A DNA stretch of 64,000 nucleotides, from assembly GCA_965216645.1 (NCBI GenBank), contig CBDCGJ010000042.1:124001-188000 (forward strand), in the 5' to 3' direction. Below the pieces are notes generated by a model, which searched no databases, had not been told where the DNA came from, and saw nothing but the letters and a program-made list of their open reading frames with translations. Origin of the DNA: CBDCGJ01 sp965216645 (lineage in GTDB: Bacteria; Pseudomonadota; Alphaproteobacteria; GCA-2731375). The position numbers and the translations under genes are program-made. Numbering within the stretch: position 1 is the first letter of the stretch; every line of letters starts with the position of its first letter. Positions 19,899 to 28,286 of the stretch are shown piece after piece.

Positions 19899-19949
19899 TT
19901 GGGTGACGGCCCCATCGCCGTCACCCCCTGTGGCCCCGAGACCAACCGA

Positions 19950-20255
19950 TCAGGTCATTGGCCCGAGGGCGACCTGCTGCTTTACGGCTTCCCAAGCCTC
20001 GCCGGTGGCGACAAGGCAGGATTTCCCGTTCGGCTGGGTGATAATGATCGACCAAGATCCTTTCGCCGATGTCAATACTTCGATGACCTGACCGCTCGAG
20101 GTCATGCCGATCGAACTCGGCGCTTCCTTATGCGCCTTGGCGAGGTGGTCAATGAATTTAGCGCGCTCCCCGCAAATCATCTGGGCGTTCGCCGCCGACA
20201 CATTGAGCGCGAAGACGAAGGCCGCGACGATGCTGATTGCAATTGTACGTAACAT
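19950..20255 (-). CDS. Small secreted protein of unknown function
   Basis: 101 residues with an N-terminal signal peptide (LRTIAISIVAAFVFALN, cleavage near SAANAQ). The mature part holds two Cys (MICGERAKF and GKSCLVATG) that could form a disulfide in the periplasm. AGGAGG lies five bases before the chosen ATG; a GTG one codon upstream is too close to it. Convergent with kynU. Family not recognised beyond small alphaproteobacterial periplasmic proteins. Confidence 0.7.
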   Translation of the reverse strand: MLRTIAISIVAAFVFALNVSAANAQMICGERAKFIDHLAKAHKEAPSSIGMTSSGQVIEVLTSAKGSWSIIITQPNGKSCLVATGEAWEAVKQQVALGPMT

Positions 20256-20640
20256 CACGTCCTCCTTAGGTACTTTGAGACGACCATCGCCTCAATTCGG
20301 AAACTTTAACTGGTTATGTTAAAAAAAATCGTTAACAAAAAGCCGGTTTCAATATCAGTCACGTCTAATCGACAGGAATTCGCCTACAATTTTAGGCAAA
20401 TTCTTGTGAACTGGCGGGGTGTTTAGATGACCATCGTTATGTCATTACTTAACAAATACTTAACGATAACCTAATTCATAAGAAAATGGCGGTTTGATCA
20501 TGTTTTTCGGTGCTTCCGCCTTGATTGATTCAGGCTGCGGGCACAAATTAAATGGATATTACAATGAGATTATATTCCCAAAGATTGTAGAAAGTGAGCG
20601 TGATTGAGTGCCGAACTAACAAAAACGAAGGAAATGGGAC
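20256..20640. other. AT-rich divergent intergenic region
   Basis: About 385 bp without a gene, between two divergently oriented genes, clearly richer in A and T than its surroundings. It should hold the promoters of the small secreted protein and of the papain-like fusion. One inverted repeat is listed separately; no confident -35/-10 pair was identified. Confidence 0.5.
20376..20403. promoter_or_regulatory. Inverted repeat, possible operator
   Basis: The arms GAATT-C-GCCTA and TAGGC-A-AATTC flank a six-base centre, giving ten paired positions with one mismatch. There is no following T-run, so an intrinsic terminator is unlikely. Its place between divergent genes fits a regulator binding site. 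Confidence 0.35.
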
Positions 20641-22512
20641 ATGGCAGCTCTACAAAAACTCACCGCTGGCGCGCCGAAATTGGGTCACCGGGCCTTGACC
20701 GCCGTGGCCGACCGCCCGGATTTGCGCGATCGCACATACGAACCCCATTTGGAGCAACTGCCGCTGAAGCTGGATCCGCCGGCGGGATTGGTGATTCTCG
20801 ATCAGCAGCAGGAGGGTGCTTGCACCGGCTTCGCCATGGCGGCGGTGGTCAACAAGTTGAACCAGTTACGCTACGGCGCCCACACGATCTCTCGCAAGGA
20901 GGACGGCGCCAGCGCCCGCATGCTCTATGAAATGGCCCGTTTCAATGACGAGTGGGAAGGCGAGGACTATGACGGGTCGAGTATCCGCGGCGTCGTGCGC
21001 GGTTTCTTCCACAACGGCGTCTGCACATGGCGGCAATGGCCGTATGTTCAAGGGCGGCCCGGTGGCCTGACAGTGAAGCGCGCGCGCGCGGCGCGGTCCC
21101 TGTCTCTCGGCGCCTATTACCGGGTTATGCCGGTTTTGAACGAGTATCACGCCGCTATCTCCGAATCCGGCGCGGTCATCTGTTCGGCGCAGATCCATGC
21201 CGGTTGGCAGAACCCCGCTTACGACCGCATCGAACCGCATGCGCAAGTCATCGGCGGCCACGCCTTTGCATTAGTCGGTTACGACGACCGCGGGTTCTGG
21301 GTACAGAATTCCTGGGGCAGCGATTGGGGACGTGGCGGTCTGGCACTGTGGCTCTACGAAGATTGGATCGAAAACGTCATGGACGCTTGGGTCCTGCGCC
21401 TTGCCATTCCCGTACCTCAGGTGTTCGGCCGGGTGCCGGCGGTCGCGGTCGCCGGCAGCGAGGGCCGGATCAGCGAACCCGATTCGCCGCGGCGCAGCGA
21501 AATCGCCGGCCATTATGTCCATCTCGACGACGGCGGCTTTCACGAAGGCGGAAAATTCTGGAGCAACGCCGACGATGTCGAAGAAACCGCCGATCGGCTG
21601 TTTCACGGCGAGGGCCGGGGTAAGTACAAACATCTGTTGTTCTACGCCCATGGCGGCCTCAACAGTGTCTCGGCCTCCGCCAATCGCATCCGCTGGATGC
21701 GGGATGTTTTCAAGGACAATGGCATCTATCCCTACCATTTCATGTGGGATACGGGATTGCTGGAGGAATTGAAGGATGTCCTGTTCGGGCGCGCGGACGA
21801 AGCCAGGGAGCGGGTCGGCGGCATCACCGATTTCACCGACAAGATGCTCGAAGTTCTCGCCGGTCCCTTGGGCACCGCGGTCTGGAACGAGATGAAACGC
21901 GGGGCGGAGAGGAGCTTCATCCATACCGGCGACGGGTTGAAAGCCGTGCGTATCCTCATGAAGGCCCGATCGACCGCCGCGCCGGCGCATCGGTTGAAGG
22001 TCCATGTCATCGCCCATAGCGCAGGTTCGATCTTGATCGGGCATCTGCTGAAAAACATCGAGCGATTGGGCGCGCATCGGCCGAACTTCGAGACCATCAA
22101 CTTGATGGCGCCAGCCTGCACGAACGAGCTTTACGAAGACGAGTACCGGCCGCGGATCGGCGCAGGCCCCGGCAAAGTGCGGGCGTTGAATAATCTCTGC
22201 CTATCCGAGCAGCGGGAGGAGGACGACAGTGTCGCCCTGGTCTACCGCAAATCCCTGCTCTGGCTGGTTTCCAACGCGTTCGAGGAACGTAAGAAGATGC
22301 CTTTGCTGGGGATGCAGGTCTATAACCGTAACCTGCCGCCGAAAGCCGGGGTCAATTTCTTCTATGCCGGCGCCGGCGCCGCCAACACCGACAGCAAAGG
22401 GCATGAGGGTTTCGACAATGACGCGGCAACCATGAACGGTTTGCTGCAGACGATCATGGGCGCCGATCCGGTCCTGAGGCCGTTTACGGACAACGAACTG
22501 AAGCAGTATTGA
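20641..22512 (+). CDS. Papain-like (C1) peptidase domain fused to an alpha/beta-hydrolase-like domain
   Basis: 623 residues; AAGGA precedes the ATG. The N-terminal half is a C1-peptidase-like domain: Cys61 in QEGACTGFAMA, His207 in GGHAFALVGYDD and Asn223 in WVQNSWGSDWG form the expected triad. From about residue 290 a second domain begins (HVHLDDGGF-like start, LLFYAHGGLNSV), with a nucleophile elbow IAHSAGSILIGHLL (Ser460) as in serine hydrolases/lipases. No signal peptide is visible. The combination of two nucleophile hydrolases in one chain is uncommon; it could be a secreted or contact-dependent effector, or a processing enzyme. Function unknown. Confidence 0.75.
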   Translation: MAALQKLTAGAPKLGHRALTAVADRPDLRDRTYEPHLEQLPLKLDPPAGLVILDQQQEGACTGFAMAAVVNKLNQLRYGAHTISRKEDGASARMLYEMARFNDEWEGEDYDGSSIRGVVRGFFHNGVCTWRQWPYVQGRPGGLTVKRARAARSLSLGAYYRVMPVLNEYHAAISESGAVICSAQIHAGWQNPAYDRIEPHAQVIGGHAFALVGYDDRGFWVQNSWGSDWGRGGLALWLYEDWIENVMDAWVLRLAIPVPQVFGRVPAVAVAGSEGRISEPDSPRRSEIAGHYVHLDDGGFHEGGKFWSNADDVEETADRLFHGEGRGKYKHLLFYAHGGLNSVSASANRIRWMRDVFKDNGIYPYHFMWDTGLLEELKDVLFGRADEARERVGGITDFTDKMLEVLAGPLGTAVWNEMKRGAERSFIHTGDGLKAVRILMKARSTAAPAHRLKVHVIAHSAGSILIGHLLKNIERLGAHRPNFETINLMAPACTNELYEDEYRPRIGAGPGKVRALNNLCLSEQREEDDSVALVYRKSLLWLVSNAFEERKKMPLLGMQVYNRNLPPKAGVNFFYAGAGAANTDSKGHEGFDNDAATMNGLLQTIMGADPVLRPFTDNELKQY

Positions 22513-22615
22513 GTCTGTTGACGGTAACTTGACTTATTTAGTCAGTTATTCGTTGACCGCGCCGCCGCGCTTGCCTAACGTCGCCGGCGACTATGGAATC
22601 CATGAGGGAGAGATT

Positions 22616-23818
22616 ATGGTTCACCTGTCCGATTTGGCGCCGGGAACACGCGATCGGGTTCTCGGCCTCGAATGCGCGACGTTCGAGACCGCCCCGTTCG
22701 TCGAAGGTCCGCCGCTGAGCAACCGAAAAGTCGCGATGGTTTCGACCGCCGGCCTGTTGCGCCGCGGCGAGACGCCATTTAAGGGCGGCGACCATCATTA
22801 TCATGCCATTCCCCACGATATCGACGGCAACGATTTGTTGATGAGCCATGCCTCGGTGAACTTCGACCGCACCGGCTTCTATCAGGACATCAACGTCGCA
22901 TTCCCCCGGGACCGACTGAACGAACTGAAAGCGGAGGGCGTGATCGCCGATGTCGCGCATACCCACTACTCGTTTATGGGCGCGACCGATCCTGTGACCA
23001 TGGAGGCGGATGCGCGGGAATTGGCCGAACGTCTTCACAATGATGGGGTCGACAGCGTCGTCTTGCTGCCGGTCTGACCGTTTTGCACGCGTGCCGTGAG
23101 CACGCTGGCGCATTATCTGGAAGACGAAGGCCTGGCGACGACTTTGATTGCCCTGATCCGCGACAATGCGGAGCGGGCGAAGCCGCCGCGGGCCCTGTGG
23201 GTGCCGTTCGAGCTAGGCCGGCCCCTGGGCGCGCCCAATGACGCGGCGTTTCAACGGCGGGTGCTGCAGGCGGCGCTGGATCTGCTGGTACGCGACGACG
23301 GACCGGTGATTTTGGCGGACTTCGACACCGAAGCCCCGAACAGGGAGGACGATCCCGCCTGGACAGCGCCGGTCGGGATGCCCGCGGTGGACGCCGGCGA
23401 TTTGGCGGGGTCCATGCTACGCGAATTCGAAGCTCTGTCCGACCTTCATGGTCAGGCGGTGACGAAGTTCTCCCGCAGCAGCGCCGGCCTGACCGGCGTC
23501 GAACCGGCGGTCGCGGCCGCCTATGTGGCATCCGTTTGGAACGAGCAGGGGGGCGACAGTTTGATGGAGAAATTCTCTCCGGTCATGTCGTTGCGCTTCG
23601 CCTTGGACGACGTCAAAGCCTTTTACATGGAAGCCGCCGCCGCGACCGCCGCGCCGAGCAGCACGCAGCTTGCCGACTGGTTCTGGCGCGACACGGCCGC
23701 GGGCCAACTGATGCTGGCGCTGCGGGAGCGCATGCTGGCCAGCGACAGCCGGTCGCAGAACATCGTCGCGGAGAACAATATTCTGCCCGGCCTGCAGAAG
23801 ATGCGCATGGGCTTGTAG
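22616..23818 (+). CDS. GrdB/PrdB-like selenoprotein (glycine/sarcosine/betaine/proline reductase B family) with in-frame UGA
   Basis: Two frames, 22616-23074 and 23078-23818, are in the same phase and separated only by TGA at 23075-23077. Read through, they give a 400-residue protein with Sec154 in VVLLPV-U-PFC-TRAV, a UxxC redox motif (Sec154, Cys157) placed as in selenoprotein B of the glycine/D-proline reductase family. The first part has VAMVSTAGLLRRG, SHASVNFDR, NVAFPRDRL and HYSFMGAT, all typical of that family. The second part has no ribosome binding site of its own, and its nominal GTG lies in the predicted SECIS loop. The chosen ATG follows GAGGGAGAG. Marine proteobacterial relatives are known; the physiological reaction is unclear. 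It requires selA/B/C/D elsewhere. Confidence 0.85.
23075..23107 (+). promoter_or_regulatory. Candidate bacterial SECIS hairpin after the Sec UGA
   Basis: Directly after the TGA, GCGTGC (23089-23094) pairs with GCACGC (23100-23105) around the loop CGTGA; A87-T106 and C86-G107 can add two pairs past a bulged C. The loop begins 18 bases after the UGA and contains G near its start, as expected for bacterial SECIS elements recognised by SelB. Confidence 0.65.
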
Positions 23819-23922
23819 GCGAAGCTCGAATAGACCCCGTCATCCCGGAATCGCATCAGCGATATCCTGTTCGGACCGAGACATGGGTAACATTTTAGAC
23901 CGGGGACATGGGTAACACTTTG
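23819..23922. other. IS481-type terminal remnants
   Basis: GACATGGGTAACA occurs twice, 26 bases apart (about 23880 and 23906). This is the typical terminal inverted repeat of IS481-like elements and marks the left edge of the mobile-element nest. The doubled end suggests two insertion events or a partial duplication. Confidence 0.5.
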
Positions 23923-24318
23923 TCATCTCTGTTCCTGTTTGTCCTGTTTTGTATTCCGATCGTTTTTGTTGCGGGCTGTGGGTAAGACGGCAGTCTTATC
24001 CACAGGTTTGGGGATCGGCGAGATTTTGCCGCTGGTCAGGGCCTTGTTGTCGATCAGACCGAGCGGCAGGCTGGCGAAGTTGACCTGCCAGCCGGTTTCC
24101 TGTTCGGCCATGGCGACCAGTTCGCCGGCCAGCGCCAAGCCGACATAGATCGTCTTGCCGCGCCATTTGATTTGTCCGCGCGGCTTGACCCGACGCGGCG
24201 CCAGGTCGTCGCCATAAACCGGCTCCGGCGCCGTGCCGCACCACAGCCGCGGCGAGGGTCGATAGAACGCGGCCGGCGGCACCAGGCCGAGCGCCTCGTG
24301 CGGGCGCTCGTCGTTATA
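23923..24318 (-). pseudogene. IS481-family transposase, C-terminal fragment
   Basis: About 132 residues beginning YNDERPHEALG, the conserved end of the integrase core, followed by the C-terminal beta-domain typical of IS481 (GQIKWRGKTIYVGLALAGE, LGLIDN). The N-terminal catalytic part is missing: the frame stops exactly at the Tyr-Asn codons (TATAAC), where the serine recombinase element begins. Confidence 0.75.
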
Positions 24319-24341
24319 CAACAGGGTTTTCCAACGCCCAC

Positions 24342-24887
24342 ATTACAGGTGAGCAGGAGGTTTTTTACCGCCATCATCCTTGGTATGGCCGGACCGTCTT
24401 GATCACAAGCGTTGTTGAGAAGTCTTTTGGTTTGATCGCTCGGTGCCGACTGGGCGGTGGCGGATTTTGCCTTCCCCTTGAAGTACCGCTTTGGATGTTG
24501 GAGCGATCGGTGTGCTCGGCGGCTCGATCTGGAGACTACCCCGAGGTTGATGTCGCGGCCCTTGCTGCCTTGCAGGCGTTGCTGGGTGAAGTTGGCGACA
24601 GTGTTCTGGCCGGCCCCCGGAATCCTACGACAGTCCCTGATTTGAGCGCAGACTCGATGTCTGGTGATCAGATTCGGGGAGATACTCATGCGCCATCATC
24701 GCAAGCCGCCCATCCAGTTCAACTTGTTCGATCCTTCAAACCTAGCCGAACCGATGACAATGCCGGGTTGGCAGGCCCTTCCGTTTCAGACCCGCGAGAC
24801 ACTCACCGGGCTGATGGCGCACCTGTTGCTGGCGCACGACCAAGTGTCAGCGAGAAGACAAGGACAGGACGTCGGGGAGGTCAATGA
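24342..24887 (+). CDS. DUF5372/Y4bD-like accessory protein of the recombinase element
   Basis: Open frame containing YRHHPWYGRTVLITSVVEK and LPLEVPLWMLERSVCSAA, which resemble small proteins that travel with serine recombinases in rhizobial insertion elements (Y4bD/Y4pK or DUF5372 type). No ATG or GTG lies in frame near the start; ATT at 24342 or TTG at 24399 are the options, so the start is uncertain. The 3' third overlaps the next small gene in another frame, and the true C-terminus may be shorter. Role unknown. The second copy is identical. Confidence 0.5.
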   Translation: MTGEQEVFYRHHPWYGRTVLITSVVEKSFGLIARCRLGGGGFCLPLEVPLWMLERSVCSAARSGDYPEVDVAALAALQALLGEVGDSVLAGPRNPTTVPDLSADSMSGDQIRGDTHAPSSQAAHPVQLVRSFKPSRTDDNAGLAGPSVSDPRDTHRADGAPVAGARPSVSEKTRTGRRGGQ

Positions 24888-24894
24888 TGACTGA
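24688..24894 (+). CDS. Small conserved companion protein of the recombinase
   Basis: 68 residues, start MRHHRKPPIQFNLFDP after GGGGAGAT. TMPGWQALPFQTRETLTGLM is a conserved core often seen immediately upstream of this type of recombinase. Its stop overlaps the recombinase start, so the two are translationally coupled. It might act as a regulator or directionality partner; this is inference. Confidence 0.65.
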   Translation: MRHHRKPPIQFNLFDPSNLAEPMTMPGWQALPFQTRETLTGLMAHLLLAHDQVSARRQGQDVGEVNDD

Positions 24895-26968
24895 GAAGAT
24901 CCAACGCCATCATCTGGCGCGCAAAGCTATCCTGTATGTTCGCCAATCATCGCTTCATCAGGTGCTGCACAATCGTGAGAGCAGGGCACTGCAATATGCC
25001 ATGGCCGGACGGCTCGGCCAGTTGGGTTGGAGGGATATCGAGACCGTCGATGAAGACCTTGGCCGCTCGGCCTCCGGCAGTGCCGAGCGGGCCGGTTTCG
25101 AGCGCATGGTCGCGGAAGTCTGTCTCGGCAAGGTCGGCGCGGTGGCGGCTCGCGAAGTCTCCCGCTTTGCCCGCAACAGCAGGGACTGGCAGCAATTGAT
25201 CGAGATGTGCCGGGTTGTGGATTGCGTGCTGATCGACCAGGAGACGGTCTACGCGCCGCGCCAGAGCAATGACCGGCTGCTGCTTGGTTTGAAGGGTTCC
25301 CTCAACGAATATGAACTTGACCTTTTACGCCAGCGCTCACTTGCCGCGCGCCATGAGAAAGCCAAGCGGGGCGAACTTATCGTTGCCGCCCCGGTTGGCT
25401 ATATAAAAGCCGGCGACCGCTTGGAGAAAGACCCTGACCGCCGGGTGCAGGAAGCGATCAAACTGGTTTTCGACAAAGTCGCTGAATTGGGCAGTGTCCG
25501 CCAGGCTCTGTTGTGGTTTTTGGAGCACGGGATCGATTTACCGGCAAAACGGAAGAATGGCGAGACGATCTGGCGCCGGCCTTGTTATCATACGCTGCAC
25601 CGGATGATTGCAAACCCGGTTTACGGTGGCGCCTACGCCTATGGCAAAACCAAGGCGGTAACAGGTTACGGCGCCTCGGGCCTGCGCGTTAAAGCCCAGC
25701 GCATACCGCGTGGTGAATGGTTGGCGCTAAAGCCTGGAGCGCATGAAGGCTATGTTGATTGGGAGCGAGCGGAAGCAATACGCAAAATGGTCAGTGACAA
25801 TACTCCAACAAGCCGGCACCATGGCGCCGCCAAACACGGCGATGCATTGCTTGCCGGATTGCTTCGATGCCGGCGTTGCGGGCGCAAACTGTCGCTTCGC
25901 TATACCGGCGCCAAGCACAATATTCCGCGCTATTCCTGTTGTCGCGGACAGCTCGACAACGGCGAGCCACGCTGTATCGCCTTTGGCGGCCTGCGTGTTG
26001 ATGACGCTATCGAAGAAGTTTTGCTTGCGGTGGTCGCGCCTGGCGCCATCGAAGCGGCAATCAAAGCGCAAGCTGAAGCGGCGAGCCGGCGTGATCAGGT
26101 CCGCGATGCGCTCGCCCGTGATCTGGAAGCGGCGCGCTATGCGAGCGACCGCGCCTTCCGGCAATACGATGCCACGGACCCGGCCAACCGGCTGGTGGCC
26201 GGAGAATTGGAGGCAAGATGGAATGCCGCTCTTATCCGGCAAAGCGAGATTGATGCCAAGATCAATGCCCATGATGCCTCAGAAGTTCTAAGCCTGCCCG
26301 CCATGCCTGACACCTTCGCGACCTTGGCCGGCAATCTGCAAACCGTTTGGCAGGCGCCGACAACCGATGCCCGTTTGAAGAAGCGTATCACGCGCACCCT
26401 GATCCACGAAGTCATCGCCGATATTGACGACAAAAAAACAGACGGTTCGGGCGAGATTGTGCTGATCATTCATTGGATGGGTGGCGTCCATACCGAGCTA
26501 CGCCTGCCACGGCGGCGGCGCGGCCAGCGCAACAGCACACCAGGCGATGTTGTCGAGGCAATCACACAGCTGACTTTAATTGCCAATGATGATCTGATTG
26601 CCGGGATCCTCAATCGCAACGGTCTTCGTACCGGACACGGTAATCGTTGGACCCGCGAGCGGGTCTGTTCGCTACGCTCGCATCGCAAAATTCCAGCCTT
26701 CCGCCCCGCCCCCGATGGTGTGGAAGCTTGGCTCAATCTGACCAAAGCGGCCGCGTTCCTGGGCATCGCGCCAAAGACCCTTAGACTGGCGGCCCAAGCA
26801 GGCCGGATCAACGCCATCCATCCACTGCCCGATGGCCCGTGGCTGTTCGAACGCACGGAATTGCAAGGATCGGCAGGTCAAAGCGTCGCGGGACAAGCCA
26901 AAAAACGACCAAACCACCCCACAGGACCATGCCCAGAACAACAAAACCTATTCAAATCAACAGCATAG
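24884..26968 (+). CDS. Large serine recombinase (left copy)
   Basis: 694 residues. The N-terminal resolvase domain has the catalytic serine in AILYVRQSSLHQVLHN and the conserved VDEDLGRSASGS and REVSRFARNSRDW. Next come a Recombinase domain (ANPVYGGAYAYGKTKAV) and a zinc ribbon with paired cysteines (LLRCRRCGRKL, YSCCRGQLDNGEPRC). The C-terminal tail includes a helix-turn-helix-like segment (AAAFLGIAPKTLRLAAQAG). Such enzymes cut at a central dinucleotide with 2-base overhangs and integrate or excise DNA without replication. Identical to the right copy, so recently copied or homogenised. Confidence 0.88.
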   Translation: MMTEKIQRHHLARKAILYVRQSSLHQVLHNRESRALQYAMAGRLGQLGWRDIETVDEDLGRSASGSAERAGFERMVAEVCLGKVGAVAAREVSRFARNSRDWQQLIEMCRVVDCVLIDQETVYAPRQSNDRLLLGLKGSLNEYELDLLRQRSLAARHEKAKRGELIVAAPVGYIKAGDRLEKDPDRRVQEAIKLVFDKVAELGSVRQALLWFLEHGIDLPAKRKNGETIWRRPCYHTLHRMIANPVYGGAYAYGKTKAVTGYGASGLRVKAQRIPRGEWLALKPGAHEGYVDWERAEAIRKMVSDNTPTSRHHGAAKHGDALLAGLLRCRRCGRKLSLRYTGAKHNIPRYSCCRGQLDNGEPRCIAFGGLRVDDAIEEVLLAVVAPGAIEAAIKAQAEAASRRDQVRDALARDLEAARYASDRAFRQYDATDPANRLVAGELEARWNAALIRQSEIDAKINAHDASEVLSLPAMPDTFATLAGNLQTVWQAPTTDARLKKRITRTLIHEVIADIDDKKTDGSGEIVLIIHWMGGVHTELRLPRRRRGQRNSTPGDVVEAITQLTLIANDDLIAGILNRNGLRTGHGNRWTRERVCSLRSHRKIPAFRPAPDGVEAWLNLTKAAAFLGIAPKTLRLAAQAGRINAIHPLPDGPWLFERTELQGSAGQSVAGQAKKRPNHPTGPCPEQQNLFKSTA

Positions 26969-26991
26969 AGAGATGGGTGTTATGAAACAGG

Positions 26992-27750
26992 ATTGTAATC
27001 TTCGATCCATCCGGCGATCAATTTCAAAGCGGTATCGGCGTCCGGCAACGGTGTCACGCGGATGTAGTACCGCTTCAGCGTATTCACGAAGGCTTCCGAC
27101 ATGCCGTTTGATTGCGGATTGGCGACCGGCGTGAAGCAGGGTTTCAAGTTCGGTTGTCTGGCAAAGGTTTTCGTGTCCTTGGCGGTGTAGCAGGCGCCGT
27201 TGTCGCTCAGCATCTCGATCTGCTCCGGCGCCCGGATCGCGCCAAAACGTTTTTCGACAACTTCCAGCATCATATCCCGAATGTCGGAACCGCTGATCCC
27301 GGCGCCGGCAACGCCGCGCCAGGTGATGACCTCGCGATCATGGGCATCGATGATGAAGCCGCCACGGACCACGTCGCCATTCCAGCAGGTGAACTCGAAG
27401 CCATCCGAACACCAACGTATGTTGGAGCGCATGACGATGACCTTGCCGTCATGCACATGCTCGGGGCGGATCGTATATTTGCGGGCCGGCAACAGATTAT
27501 TGGCTTGCATGATCCGGTAGACCCGCTTGTGGTTGACCGGTTCTTCGCCGTTTTCCGCCAATTCCCGGTTCAACACCGCCGTGATCCGGCGATAACCATA
27601 GGTCGGGCGTTTTGCCACAAGGGCCTGAATATGCGGCAACAGCGCCCCGTCTTGCGCTTTATGATAGCGCCGCCGGGGCTTGGAGATACCCTTCAAACGG
27701 TCGTGCAGATTGGAGCGCGAGACGCCCAAGGTGTCGGCGACGGTCTTCAT
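26992..27750 (-). pseudogene. IS3-family OrfB transposase, truncated at the Tyr-Asn motif
   Basis: 253 residues from MKTVADTLGVSRSNLHDRL. It has an rve/DDE core: Asp in RWCSDGFEFTCWNGD, Asp in IEMLSDNGACY, Glu in NGMSEAFVNTLKR. The protein stops after WIEDYN because the serine recombinase element starts there; a few foreign codons lead to TAA at 26980. The last 26 or so residues are encoded at 34500-34574. Overlaps orfA by four bases, as usual in IS3 elements. Confidence 0.8.
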
Positions 27751-28130
27751 GGCAAATCGTCCCCCTTCAACGAGCGCGCAAGCAAGGTCGGTTTTTTTGA
27801 CCGGCTCTTTTCCAACGCTTCCTTCAGGATTTCGTTTTCCAGGGTCTTGCGGCCCAGTTGCCGCTCCAACTCGCGGATCCGTGCCTCCATCTGACGCACG
27901 GCCTTGTTGCTGGTCACATCATCGTCGCCCTTCACGGCAACCGTGCCTCCCTCAAGCATCAATTTGCGCCAACGATACAACAAATTGGGCGGCACGCCAT
28001 TACGCCGCGCCACGGCCGAGACGCTCTCCGTGCCGGGGAGGGTTTCTTCAACAATCCGCAGTTTCTCCGCCGCAGACCAATAACGGCGACCGCCGCCATC
28101 TGTGATGATTTCAAAGTCGGACATAAGCAT
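27747..28130 (-). CDS. IS3-family OrfA
   Basis: 127 residues. An N-terminal helix-turn-helix (YWSAAEKLRIVEETLPGTES, ARRNGVPPNLLYRWRKLM) is followed by a leucine-zipper-like coiled coil (MEARIRELERQLGRKTLENE). OrfA binds the element ends and is fused to OrfB by frameshifting in active IS3 elements. An alternative ATG lies two codons downstream. Intact here, although the element is split. Confidence 0.8.
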   Translation of the reverse strand: MLMSDFEIITDGGGRRYWSAAEKLRIVEETLPGTESVSAVARRNGVPPNLLYRWRKLMLEGGTVAVKGDDDVTSNKAVRQMEARIRELERQLGRKTLENEILKEALEKSRSKKPTLLARSLKGDDLP

Positions 28131-28200
28131 ATGCTTAGGGATATTCCTAAGCCTCCCTAGGACCAGCCTAGGTGTCCGCTCAAAACAGGGGCCAGATCAG

Positions 28201-28286
28201 CCTGGGTCATCGCAGGGGCGATGAACGGGGATGCCTTTCAAACCTATATCGAAACCCAATTGGCGCCGACCTTGCGGAAAGGCGAT
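28201..28286 (+). pseudogene. IS630-A transposase, middle fragment
   Basis: Codes WVIAGAMNGDAFQTYIETQL and APTLRKGD, the part of an IS630 transposase between the first catalytic block and the second Asp. It is bounded by the IS3 end (28200) and by IS256 (28287). It joins in frame with the fragment on the other strand at 34602-35306, giving the expected A-P-W-V-I, once the four-base IS3 target duplication CCTG is counted once. Confidence 0.75.

Larger units (their letters stand above)
24319..26991 (+). mobile_element. Serine recombinase element, left copy (2673 bp)
   Basis: A 2673-bp unit present twice in inverted orientation (here and 31821-34493); position x in one copy corresponds to 58812-x in the other, and the encoded proteins are identical. 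Ends are CAACAGGG on the left and GAAACAGG on the right, with the six bases AACAGG/CAACAGG shared near both ends. Outside the ends lie GTTATA and ATTGTA, which on the minus strand read TATAAC and TACAAT, that is Tyr-Asn codons of transposase genes. Carries a DUF5372/Y4bD-like frame, a small companion protein and a large serine recombinase. Confidence 0.85.
26992..28200 (-). mobile_element. IS3-family element A, 5' part (3' end now at 34494-34601)
   Basis: On the minus strand the left terminal repeat TGATCTGGCCCCTGTTTTGA ends at about 28199-28200 and is followed by orfA and orfB. OrfB stops at the recombinase element. The missing 3' end, coding HPHSGLKMKSPREFI and the right terminal repeat, lies at 34494-34601 on the plus strand. 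CCTG at 28201-28204 and its complement CAGG at 34602-34605 are the target duplication, showing that both pieces are one IS3 inserted in IS630-A and later separated by inversion. Confidence 0.8.

Noticed and set aside
23096..23818. Independent gene starting at GTG 23096
   Set aside because: Same frame as the upstream gene, no ribosome binding site, and the start falls inside the predicted SECIS hairpin; better read as the second half of a selenoprotein.
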